Shown in pieces: positions 37,568 to 45,486 of a stretch of DNA of 64,000 nucleotides. Both the position numbers and the translations under genes were made by a program. Source of the DNA: Mediterraneibacter glycyrrhizinilyticus (GTDB lineage Bacteria; Bacillota; Clostridia; Lachnospirales; Lachnospiraceae). The stretch is taken from positions 35,811 to 99,810 of the forward strand of contig NZ_JADMSO010000011.1 in NCBI RefSeq assembly GCF_015560805.1, given 5' to 3'. How positions within the stretch are numbered: position 1 is the stretch's first letter; every line of letters starts with the position of its first letter. The notes beneath the pieces were generated by a model, which saw nothing but the letters and a program-made list of their open reading frames with translations, did not search any database and was not told the DNA's origin.

Positions 37568-38344
37568 TTATGCCGGCAGCACTTTACAAGATGCTTCTAC
37601 TTTCATATCACGATTTTCAAATGTAAAAAATTCCAAACAGAAATTGCCTTCATAACCGAGTTCTTTTACTGTATTCAGTATAAATGTATAATCCAACTCT
37701 CCTACCGTAAGTTCTGCTCTCATCGGTGCTCCTGCACCATGAATATCTCCGATCAGATTCAGATTTTCCTTAATGGTCTCTGTAATCTGACCTTCGATGT
37801 TCTGGAAATGAAAAATATCATAAAGAAGTTTTACATTGTTGCTTCCCACTTTCTCTATCAGACCAAATGCCTGTTTAGAACTTGTGAAGAATCCCCCTGT
37901 CACTGGCTCAACCAATATAGTTACATCCTCTTTCTCAGCAATAACGGCAAGACGTTTCAGCGCATCCTCCATAACTTTGATAACCTCATCCGACGAAAGA
38001 TTTCTTGCATACTCCTCCGCATTTAAAATCAAGTTACTGCATCCGATCTGTTTTGCCTTTGGAACACTCTGCTCAAAAAGTGAAACCAATTCTTCTGTCT
38101 TATCAGGATTTCCTAAAAGTGCAGCTCCTGCGGAAACACACGCTCTGATCTCTATTCCCAGTTCCCTGCTCGCAGCGGCAATCCGCTCCAGATCCCTGCC
38201 TTCCAGACCAAACATTTCAATTCCGGTCAATCCGTTCTTCTTTGCTAATTTCATGGCTTCAATGATGCCATCCGTATCCGGCCAAATTGGTCCTTTCTCT
38301 CCAACTGCCACGAACATAATATCTGCACATAAACTATACTTCAT
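37568..38344 (-). CDS. Sugar phosphate isomerase/epimerase (TIM-barrel)
   Basis: 258 residues of the xylose-isomerase-like TIM barrel / IolE-like family: LAKKNGLTGIEMFGLEG, ILVEPVTGGFFTSSKQAFGLI, KLLYDIFHFQNIEG (metal-binding Asp/His), GDIHGAGAPMR and a final FCLEFFTFENRD with the metal Glu. Probably isomerises a keto-sugar or cyclitol intermediate together with the following dehydrogenase. A TATAAT-like -10 (38400-38405) without good -35 lies in front of it. Confidence 0.85.
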   Translation of the reverse strand: MKYSLCADIMFVAVGEKGPIWPDTDGIIEAMKLAKKNGLTGIEMFGLEGRDLERIAAASRELGIEIRACVSAGAALLGNPDKTEELVSLFEQSVPKAKQIGCSNLILNAEEYARNLSSDEVIKVMEDALKRLAVIAEKEDVTILVEPVTGGFFTSSKQAFGLIEKVGSNNVKLLYDIFHFQNIEGQITETIKENLNLIGDIHGAGAPMRAELTVGELDYTFILNTVKELGYEGNFCLEFFTFENRDMKVEASCKVLPA

Positions 38345-38460
38345 TTCTGAATATCTCCTTTCATTTCCTCATTTTCTTCTTTTTCTTCTTTGTGCCTTTA
38401 TTATAGAAAATATCTTTTTTATCAGCGTTCCTCTTCCGCAACATTATTTCGCCAATAAGA

Positions 38461-38486
38461 CTTTGGTTCTAAATTTGAAACCAAAG
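38461..38486. repeat. Inverted repeat A of the sugar locus
   Basis: Arms CTTTGGTT / AACCAAAG around CTAAATTTGA. It is closely related to the core of the inverted repeat at 38685-38724 (GTTC-n-AA-nn-TTGAAACCAA in both). It lies between the transporter remnant and the promoter of the isomerase gene; it may be a terminator of the former or an RpiR operator. Confidence 0.7.
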
Positions 38487-38492
38487 TTCCTC

Positions 38493-38672
38493 TTAATGTT
38501 CTGCTTTATTTCTAAGCGCTTCTTTCTGATCTAATCTCTGTCGTATTTTTGCACATTCCTCATCTGATAAATTATAAAAAAGTTGAGAAGATATAAGAAT
38601 CCCAATTACTGCACCACATGATGGAAGCATCATAAGCACCGGAACCAAATCTACTCTTGCAACGGAATACAT
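38493..38672 (-). pseudogene. 3' remnant of an MFS/GPH-type sugar transporter
   Basis: A 59-codon frame encodes VLMMLPSCGAVIGILISSQL followed by FYNLSDEECAKIRQRLDQKE and a stop. A hydrophobic helix followed by Y-x-L-(S/D)-(D/E)-E-x-x-x-x-I is the C-terminal end of glycoside-pentoside-hexuronide/MFS transporters. Everything upstream of the last membrane helix is missing and replaced by the terminator of rpiR. It has no ribosome binding site. Its position between regulator and catabolic genes is where a transporter gene would be expected. Confidence 0.7.
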
Positions 38673-38684
38673 AATATAATAAAA

Positions 38685-38727
38685 GGGAGGACATTAGTTC
38701 CAATCTTGAAACCAATGTCCTCCCTTT
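38685..38727. terminator. Inverted repeat B / terminator after rpiR
   Basis: Perfect 11-base arms GGGAGGACATT / AATGTCCTCCC with T-rich stretches on both flanks (TTTTATTTTT on plus, TTTTATTATATT on minus). Works as terminator for the rpiR gene on the minus strand. The loop carries the same GTTCNAAnnTTGAAACCAA-like core as repeat A. Confidence 0.8.
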
Positions 38728-38738
38728 TATTTTTCTAT

Positions 38739-39506
38739 CTACCCAATATACTTCATCCGATATATCTCGCTCAACATCAAAAAGTATAAATCAAACATCA
38801 ATACTCCTGTTACGATCTTATCCTTATCTGAATAAAATAATTCTTTATCTAAGTACTTCTCATATCGTGTTGACACGCCATATATCTTCGCTCTCTTTTT
38901 CTTAATATTATTAAATACAAGCTCCATATCCATCGTTTCCACATGCTCGATCATATTAACAATCACAATGCTCTGTTCCGTCAATGTTATGCTGTCTTCA
39001 AGCATATCCGGAAGCAGGCAATAGTATCCTGTTTCCTGTCCTTCCATTGCAAGATTCTGCTGTAACGATAAAATTGCGCTATTCTTATAGGGTGTATAAA
39101 AAACTACTTTATCTGCCAAATGTAAATCTTCTGCAATCTGTTCTAATTCCTTTGTATCAATCTGATCTTTTATCAATTCATAAGTTTGCATGACCTGCCT
39201 CAACATAAACTCCTTTACACTGGCGGCATCCTGACTTTGCTCGGAGGGAAGAAGTCTGTTGTAATAAGTGTAGTGCTTGACCGCTCTCCTCAACTCATGA
39301 TGAAAATCTGTAAAATTCTTATATCCCAATTTCTGTACCATTCGCCATACTGTCGTTCTGGATGAATTTGTTAATTCTGCTATATCATAAACAGTTCCAT
39401 TTGCCGCTTCATCCAGATTCTCCAGAATCCCTTTACATACATTTCTATATGTACTATCCAATGAAAGATGATTGTATAATTCCGTCAAACTCTGAAGAAC
39501 ATTCAT
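38739..39506 (-). CDS. MurR/RpiR-family transcriptional regulator
   Basis: 255 residues. N-terminal RpiR-type helix-turn-helix (AELTNSSRTTVWRMVQKLGYKNF) and a C-terminal region equivalent to the SIS sugar-phosphate-binding domain, though its canonical phosphate-binding Ser-rich loop is weak. Likely controls the adjacent isomerase and dehydrogenase genes through the paired inverted repeats downstream. GAGGG precedes the ATG at 39506. Confidence 0.85.
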   Translation of the reverse strand: MNVLQSLTELYNHLSLDSTYRNVCKGILENLDEAANGTVYDIAELTNSSRTTVWRMVQKLGYKNFTDFHHELRRAVKHYTYYNRLLPSEQSQDAASVKEFMLRQVMQTYELIKDQIDTKELEQIAEDLHLADKVVFYTPYKNSAILSLQQNLAMEGQETGYYCLLPDMLEDSITLTEQSIVIVNMIEHVETMDMELVFNNIKKKRAKIYGVSTRYEKYLDKELFYSDKDKIVTGVLMFDLYFLMLSEIYRMKYIG

Positions 39507-39704
39507 ATCAAGCCCTCACTTCCACCTGTGTCATTCTATATATCTTCGTTGCGATATTCCCGTTGAGCCAGTAATGTCAATTTCATTTTGATACGTTTCT
39601 TTTATTGATTATTATAAAATTTTCTGATACAGAAACCATTCCTATAATTCTCCTTTTTTCCTCTTTTATTTTTTCTATCTTTCTCTTCTATCTAAAATCA
39701 GGAC

Positions 39705-39748
39705 AAAAAAGAATGGAATATTTTTGTTCCTAAAAATCCCCCATTCTC
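39705..39748 (-). terminator. Terminator after the AsnB-like gene
   Basis: Minus-strand hairpin AGAATGG...CCATTCT with inner ATTTTT...AAAAAT pairing, followed by TTTTTTG. Eight bases after the stop codon. Confidence 0.88.
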
Positions 39749-39755
39749 TTCATAT

Positions 39756-41294
39756 TTATCTTTTCACAAAATATTCTTCATACCATACAAGGAATGTATA
39801 GATTGTCCACACTTTTCTCCAATTATCTGAATTTCCTCCGACATAGTCATCGAAAATCGCATTGATCTCATCCAGATTGAAGAATTTTTCCGCATAATCG
39901 CTATGGAATTTTGCCTGTACGTCCTGATTATAACGTTCATCTGCCATCCAGATTCGGATCGGCACAATAAATCCCAGTTTTTTACGGAATGCAATCTCTT
40001 CCGGCAGAACTTTTGCCGCCGCGGTACGGAATGCAACTTTATTCTGTTCTTCATTGACTTTGTAACATGACGGCATTCTTGATGCTATATCGAAAATCCG
40101 TCGGTCTGTAAGAGGCATTCGGATTTCCAAACCGGCTGCACTGCTCATTCTGTCTACATTATAATAAATGTCGCCTTCCAGCCAAATTTGAATATCGATA
40201 TTGGACATTTTAGAAAGCGGATCCAAGTCTTCTGTTTCTTCATAAATACTTGTCACCAGTTCGATCGGCAGTACATCCGGATCATAGTGTTTCAAAATGC
40301 GCTGCTTCTCGTCCTCTTTCATAATATTCGTATTTCCGACATAGAACGTTTTCAGATTCTCACCATAACGCTCTGCATTGCGGTACATATTATAACCGCC
40401 GAAAAATTCATCTGCTCCCTCACCGGAATAACACAACTTTGTGTGCTCCGCCGTCGCCCGGCATGCCAGCGCAAATGCAATTGCAGATGCATCACCAAGC
40501 GGCTGTTCCATATTATACATTACCCACGGTACAATTCCGAAATATTCCTCCGGTGTGATCAGACATCTTGAATTCTCTCTTCCAAGTATATCCGCAGTCT
40601 GTTTCGCCAGACCGGATTCGTCAAAACGTGCTTCTTCATAACCACAGGAATCCGACATCTTTGCATCCGACATTGCCAGCACATAAGAAGAGTCCACCCC
40701 TCCGGACAGGAACGATTCCGCAGTCTCATCTGCCGCTTTCACTTCCGGCATGATCGTCTGGATCGTTGTGTGTATCTCATCCGCCCATTCTTCCAACGAT
40801 TTGCTTTCATCCGGATGGAATTCCGGCTTCCAGTAACGCGCGATCTTCATTTTTCCGTTTTTCCAGATCAGATAGCGTCCCGGAAGTAATTTCTTCACGC
40901 CTCGGAAAAAGGTATTTTCTCCCGCCACATATGTCAATGTCAGATAAAGCTGCAGCATCTCCTCATTCAGCTCTTTTACAAATCCCGGCTGCTCCATGAT
41001 CTGACGGATCGATGTTCCGTAAAGCAGATCTCCGTCTGCTGTTTCATAATAGAAAAATGGTTTTGTTCCAAACTGATCCCGCAGACAGAACAATTCCTTT
41101 TCTTCATCGTCCCACAAAGCAAACGCAAACATTCCATGCATATGATCCGCCATATGGCATCCCCAAGTCTCATATGCCTTTACTAAGATCTGTTCTTCAC
41201 GTTCCTCTCTGGAAAGACCTGTATCGATTCCCAGTTCCCGGCAAAGTGATTCCCAATTACGGATATGACCTCTGTATTCCTGTACTTTAATCAT
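39756..41294 (-). CDS. AsnB-like ATP-pyrophosphatase lacking the glutaminase N terminus
   Basis: 512 residues. ATP-PPase domain of asparagine synthetase B is complete: P-loop SFLSGGVDSSYV (residues 194-205), CYSGEGADEFFGGY, and the C-terminal FRTAAAKVLPEEIAFRKKLGF. The N-terminal amidotransferase domain is present only from its second half (GMFAFALWDDEE, LRDQFGTKPFFY). The first ~65 residues, including the essential Cys2 and the RGPD motif, are absent, and no remnant is found upstream in any frame. So it cannot hydrolyse glutamine by the usual mechanism: ammonia-dependent synthesis or another amide-forming reaction. ATG at 41294 has GAGGAG upstream. Confidence 0.85.
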   Translation of the reverse strand: MIKVQEYRGHIRNWESLCRELGIDTGLSREEREEQILVKAYETWGCHMADHMHGMFAFALWDDEEKELFCLRDQFGTKPFFYYETADGDLLYGTSIRQIMEQPGFVKELNEEMLQLYLTLTYVAGENTFFRGVKKLLPGRYLIWKNGKMKIARYWKPEFHPDESKSLEEWADEIHTTIQTIMPEVKAADETAESFLSGGVDSSYVLAMSDAKMSDSCGYEEARFDESGLAKQTADILGRENSRCLITPEEYFGIVPWVMYNMEQPLGDASAIAFALACRATAEHTKLCYSGEGADEFFGGYNMYRNAERYGENLKTFYVGNTNIMKEDEKQRILKHYDPDVLPIELVTSIYEETEDLDPLSKMSNIDIQIWLEGDIYYNVDRMSSAAGLEIRMPLTDRRIFDIASRMPSCYKVNEEQNKVAFRTAAAKVLPEEIAFRKKLGFIVPIRIWMADERYNQDVQAKFHSDYAEKFFNLDEINAIFDDYVGGNSDNWRKVWTIYTFLVWYEEYFVKR

Positions 41295-41353
41295 TATAAT
41301 CTCCTCTCGTGTAAGTGGTGAGTGAATTTTCTGATTCCTCTGTACTGTTTCCG

Positions 41354-41445
41354 GCATCCGTGTACAAAAACCTATTATTCCTTGTACACCGATACTCTCT
41401 TTTACATCGAAAGTTATTATACCACGCCGGAAGTCACTTTACCAA
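41354..41445 (-). promoter_or_regulatory. Promoter and leader hairpin of the AsnB-like gene
   Basis: Minus strand: TTGGTA (41440-41445), 18-base spacer, TATAAT (41416-41421). About 20 bases downstream a hairpin (41354-41395) pairs GTATC-G-GTGTACAA with TTGTACAC-G-GATGC. It lies in the untranslated leader 60 bases before the start codon and shares the GTGTACAAGG core with the inverted repeat at 23943-23985. Confidence 0.7.
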
Positions 41446-41473
41446 GAAATTCTTTTGCCGACCGTAAATCTTA

Positions 41474-44020
41474 CTAAGCCAGTTTGAGGATCATTTCCAA
41501 TACTCGCTTCGCAGTCACTTGAAGTTCCGCTCTTGTAATCGGATATTTTGCCTCCGGATTATCAACAGCACTCAACATTTCTTCAAAATCCGCTTCCATT
41601 CCGGGCATAACAAGATCATTTCCCGCATGGATACATCCCGATGCAAGACCTGCCGGATGCTTGTTCTCTCTTCCACCTGCTGCCGCGATCATTCCGCCAA
41701 CCGCATACCAGTCTGTCATAACCGCTCCTTCATATCCCCACTCATCTCGGAGGACATGAGTCTGAATATCTTTACTGTTGTTCGCATGTTCACCATTTAC
41801 AAGATTATAGGAACTCATCACTGCTGCCGGAGCAGATTCTCTGATGCAGATCTCGAACGTACGAAGATAAATTTCACGAAGTGCACGCTCCGATACAATA
41901 CTGTTGGATGCCATCCGGTTCGTTTCCTGATTGTTCAATGCAAAATGCTTAATCGTCGTTCCACATCCCTTATGTTTCTGAACTCCGTTTGTGATCGCCG
42001 CCGCGATCCGTCCGCCTACAACCGGATCTTCGGAATAATATTCAAAATTTCTTCCGCAAAGCGGGGATCTCTGGATATTCATCGCCGGTGCAAGCCACAA
42101 ATGAACTCCGAACTGTTCCATCTCTTTTCCTACCAGATCGCCAAGTTTCTCACACATCTCGGTATTGAAGCTCTGTGCCAGCGCTGTTCCGATCGGGATT
42201 GCTGTACAGTACGCATAATGGATCGGAGCTTTTTCTTCCTCTTCCGTCGGCTTCGGCGCCATCGCAGCCATCATCTGAAGCTGTTCCTGATCCATGAATT
42301 CCATCATTCCTGCCAGCGGATTGTCCACTCCTTTTGCTTTTCCATCTACAATCTTGTATATCTTACAAATACGGATGCCGGCAGGTCCATCTGCCATCAC
42401 AAGACTCGGAACGCCTAATTCTTCCAGTCTCTTTGTCGTCTCTCCTGCTGCTCCCGCCACAGTCTGAGCGCTTGCTCCTATCATCGATCCCATTCCTGTA
42501 TTATCTTCGTACAGCCCGATACTCAGATATGCCAGCTGCTCGTTTGTAAGAGATGAGATGAATTGCTCCACTGAAATTTTTCCGCTTTTTACATCTTCAA
42601 AACTACCGGTTCCTTTATTTAAAATTTCTGTTGGTTCTTCCGAATATGTAACTTTTTCTGTCTGAAACAGTTCTGCATGAAGCTCGTACACTGGAGCTTC
42701 CGTTTTTTTCAATTGTGCATCCCTTTCCTGCGCTTCCATTCCATCCGCCGGGATGAATTTGGGAATATCTGCTCCCGGGCAGATTGTCTTACATTCTTTT
42801 ACAATCACATCTGCATCCAGTTTTAATCCCGCGCATACAACCGTATCTTCTGAAGAATTACCGATACGCAGCCAGTAAACACCCTTTTCCAGCACATAAC
42901 TTGCCAATTCTTCATCATATGCAGCCAGATCACGCAGCGAAAACGTAAGCGTCACTTCTTCATTTTCTGATGGCTTCAGCTCGCTCGTCTTTGCAAATGC
43001 TGCCAGTTCCTGATATGGTTGATCTAACTTTACATACGGCTTGCTTACATACAGCTGGATCACTTCTTTTCCTGCACATGTCCCGACATTCGTGACCGGA
43101 ACTGTCACAGAAACTTTTTTCTCATCTGCCGCTACACTTGCTGTGCCAATCTCAAATTTCGTATAGGAAAGCCCATATCCAAACGGGAAAGTCGGTGTCA
43201 CATCGGCTGTCTTAAAATAACGATATCCGACATAAATCCCCTCATTATAAACCGTATCATCCATATCTCCGAATCCTTTTGTCGACGGATATTGTTCGAT
43301 CGGCGCCCACGTCATCGCCAGTTTTCCCGATGGATTACTTACTCCTGTCAGAATATCTGCCAATACATCTCCCGTCGGTGTTCCGAGCTGTCCAAGAAGC
43401 AGGATATTCTTTACCTCCATAACAGGTTCCAAATTGACCATTCCCCCGACATTGAGCACAAGTACAAATTTTTTATAGTGTCTGCTGCAATACAAAATAT
43501 CGCGGATCTCTGTCTCCGATAAATTAATATCTCCTGCCGAAACATCACGGTCTGCACCCTCTCCGGAAATTCTTGAAAGTACATAGACTGCCAAATCACA
43601 TTCTGCATCCATGGCAATCTCATATTGTGGTTCCGGCATTGCCTTTCCCATTCCATACATTACTGCATTGATTCCCAGTTCTGCGGCTTCTTTCTTTATC
43701 TGTTCTACAAAAACAGCTCTGGCATCAACCAGTACCTGATCGTAAGCATCCAGCCACGCTTTCGACACGATTTCAAATCCTGCGCGTTCCATTCCCTCTT
43801 CCACGGTTACGAAATGACGGACATTGACATCACCGGATCCGGTTCCTCCTTTGATCGTCTTTCTTGCCCCGCTTCCGTACAATGCAGCCTTTCCGGGCGC
43901 AAGCGGCAACGTATCATCTTCTCTTTTTAAGAACAATGCACATTCCGGTGCTGTTTTTCTCAAAAGATCAATGTGTTCTTTTTCAAAAGGCTGTACGGTC
44001 TCTTCCGTAATTCTCAACAT
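41474..44020 (-). CDS. Glycoside hydrolase family 3 protein with swapped domain order
   Basis: 848 residues. The alpha/beta sandwich and fibronectin-III-like parts come first (PLAPGKAALYGSGARKTIKGGTG near 40; FPFGYGLSYTKFEI near 280), and the TIM barrel comes last (VPSLVMADGPAGIRI near 545; GVHLWLAPAMNIQRSPLCGRNFEYYSEDP-type stretch; VMTDWYAVGG near 768 with the catalytic Asp). This reversed order is known in some GH3 beta-glucosidases of Firmicutes. No signal peptide, so it acts in the cytoplasm on imported glucosides. AAGGAGG precedes the ATG. Divergent from an AraC regulator, its likely activator. Confidence 0.92.
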   Translation of the reverse strand: MLRITEETVQPFEKEHIDLLRKTAPECALFLKREDDTLPLAPGKAALYGSGARKTIKGGTGSGDVNVRHFVTVEEGMERAGFEIVSKAWLDAYDQVLVDARAVFVEQIKKEAAELGINAVMYGMGKAMPEPQYEIAMDAECDLAVYVLSRISGEGADRDVSAGDINLSETEIRDILYCSRHYKKFVLVLNVGGMVNLEPVMEVKNILLLGQLGTPTGDVLADILTGVSNPSGKLAMTWAPIEQYPSTKGFGDMDDTVYNEGIYVGYRYFKTADVTPTFPFGYGLSYTKFEIGTASVAADEKKVSVTVPVTNVGTCAGKEVIQLYVSKPYVKLDQPYQELAAFAKTSELKPSENEEVTLTFSLRDLAAYDEELASYVLEKGVYWLRIGNSSEDTVVCAGLKLDADVIVKECKTICPGADIPKFIPADGMEAQERDAQLKKTEAPVYELHAELFQTEKVTYSEEPTEILNKGTGSFEDVKSGKISVEQFISSLTNEQLAYLSIGLYEDNTGMGSMIGASAQTVAGAAGETTKRLEELGVPSLVMADGPAGIRICKIYKIVDGKAKGVDNPLAGMMEFMDQEQLQMMAAMAPKPTEEEEKAPIHYAYCTAIPIGTALAQSFNTEMCEKLGDLVGKEMEQFGVHLWLAPAMNIQRSPLCGRNFEYYSEDPVVGGRIAAAITNGVQKHKGCGTTIKHFALNNQETNRMASNSIVSERALREIYLRTFEICIRESAPAAVMSSYNLVNGEHANNSKDIQTHVLRDEWGYEGAVMTDWYAVGGMIAAAGGRENKHPAGLASGCIHAGNDLVMPGMEADFEEMLSAVDNPEAKYPITRAELQVTAKRVLEMILKLA

Positions 44021-44172
44021 TCTAAGTTCCTCCTTTTTGCTTCCGGTTATCTGTCTATCATCTTACACTATTTTTTTATTTCATGATTTTGTTTTTTCAT
44101 TTTTTATTTTATTTTTTCATGATATAATATGTAAAAAGATATTAAAAAACAATAAAGGAAGTTCATGCCGAT

Positions 44173-45444
44173 ATGAAAAACTCACACGATCCTCTTTCCA
44201 AAGATTTTGAATCCCATTTAACATTTTTATTTAACAACATCCATGCTACAACAAAAATTTCTTTCAGTCTTTTTGATAAAGAGTTTCATCTTCTCTCTTC
44301 TCTTTCCAACTGGAAGAATTACGTCAGCAACTTCTTTTTCCTCAACTGTCCGTTCACCCCAGAAGATCTCGCCGGATCCAAAACACATGCACCATTTTAT
44401 TTTTCAGATGTACTACATTTGAATTGGTTTATCTTTCCACTTACAGCTTCAGAATCTTTTCTCGTATTCGGACCAGTTTTTGAAACAGAAGTTACTCCGG
44501 TCTATTTTCAGAAAAAATTGGATTTCCAAAATATGTCTGTTTCCTCTCAGATCCGTTTTTTAAAAATGCTGAAAGATATTCCCGTTGTCCCTTATATGCA
44601 GTTTCAACAATATGCAGCCATGGTGTATTATGGACTTTATAACCGGAACTTGGATTCAGCCACTATTATTTCCACACATCAGGCAACAAAAGAATCCCTT
44701 GCTGAGAATATCACACTCTCTGAACTGATGAATACAAGCAATAATCAAAAATATCATATTCCGAAGTCTCATGGTTCGCAGCTTGCCGAAAAAACAATGC
44801 TGGAAAATGTGCGCTGCGGAAATGTTACTGCGCCCCCCTATTCCGATATGAACGATGGCACTGTCGTGGGAACCCTTTCCAATCATGATCCGCTGCGTCA
44901 GGCAAAAAACCTGATCATTACCCAGACAACACTGATCACCCGCGCTGCCGTCGACGGAGGCATGCCTTCGGAAGCCGCCTATTCACTCAGTGATTTCTAT
45001 ATCCAGCAAGTGGAACTTTGTAACACAGAAAATGAAGTATACACCTTATCCGGTAAGATATATCATACATTCGTAAAACAGGTTCACGAGATCCGCACTC
45101 AAAATTATTCTCCGATTGTCCGATTCATTTGCACTTATGTCGAAAAACATATTTTCGAAGTGATCTCCCTAAATACAATTGCTTTGGAACTCGGCTATAA
45201 TACATACTACCTCACAACATTATTTAAGAAAGATACCGGTAAAAACATAAAAAACTATATTCTGGAGCAAAAAATAGCACTAGCTAAAATCTTTCTTGAT
45301 ACAACCTCCATGGAAGTCCAGGAAATCAGCGAACGGCTGGCATTTCACTCTGTCTCTTATTTTTGTACACAGTTCAAAAAATATGCCGGTGAAACACCAC
45401 TTTCTTATCGGAAAACTGTACACTCGCCGTCAAAAACACTTTGA
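44173..45444 (+). CDS. AraC-family transcriptional regulator
   Basis: 423 residues. N-terminal ~300-residue sensing region, with no recognised domain, and a C-terminal double helix-turn-helix: VISLNTIALELGYNTYYLTTLFKKDTG and VQEISERLAFHSVSYFCTQFKKYAGETPLSYRK. Likely activates the divergent GH3 gene in response to a sugar. ATG is preceded by AAAGGAAG. Two TTTCATGAT copies (44079-44087, 44115-44123) lie in the shared intergenic region as candidate binding sites, next to a TATAAT box. Confidence 0.9.
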   Translation: MKNSHDPLSKDFESHLTFLFNNIHATTKISFSLFDKEFHLLSSLSNWKNYVSNFFFLNCPFTPEDLAGSKTHAPFYFSDVLHLNWFIFPLTASESFLVFGPVFETEVTPVYFQKKLDFQNMSVSSQIRFLKMLKDIPVVPYMQFQQYAAMVYYGLYNRNLDSATIISTHQATKESLAENITLSELMNTSNNQKYHIPKSHGSQLAEKTMLENVRCGNVTAPPYSDMNDGTVVGTLSNHDPLRQAKNLIITQTTLITRAAVDGGMPSEAAYSLSDFYIQQVELCNTENEVYTLSGKIYHTFVKQVHEIRTQNYSPIVRFICTYVEKHIFEVISLNTIALELGYNTYYLTTLFKKDTGKNIKNYILEQKIALAKIFLDTTSMEVQEISERLAFHSVSYFCTQFKKYAGETPLSYRKTVHSPSKTL

Positions 45445-45461
45445 AGTCCGAAAGTGTTTTT
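45432..45461. terminator. Bidirectional terminator of araC-type gene and unknown gene
   Basis: Perfect 11-base arms AAAAACACTTT / AAAGTGTTTTT around an 8-base loop. It includes the last codons of the AraC gene and serves the convergent gene too. Confidence 0.85.
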
Positions 45462-45486
45462 CCTTGTATATCTATGCTGTTTTCCA

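Noticed and set aside
41295..41357. Longer start for the AsnB-like protein (MPETVQ...)
   Set aside because: It falls inside the leader hairpin, has no ribosome binding site and adds no Cys-containing glutaminase sequence.
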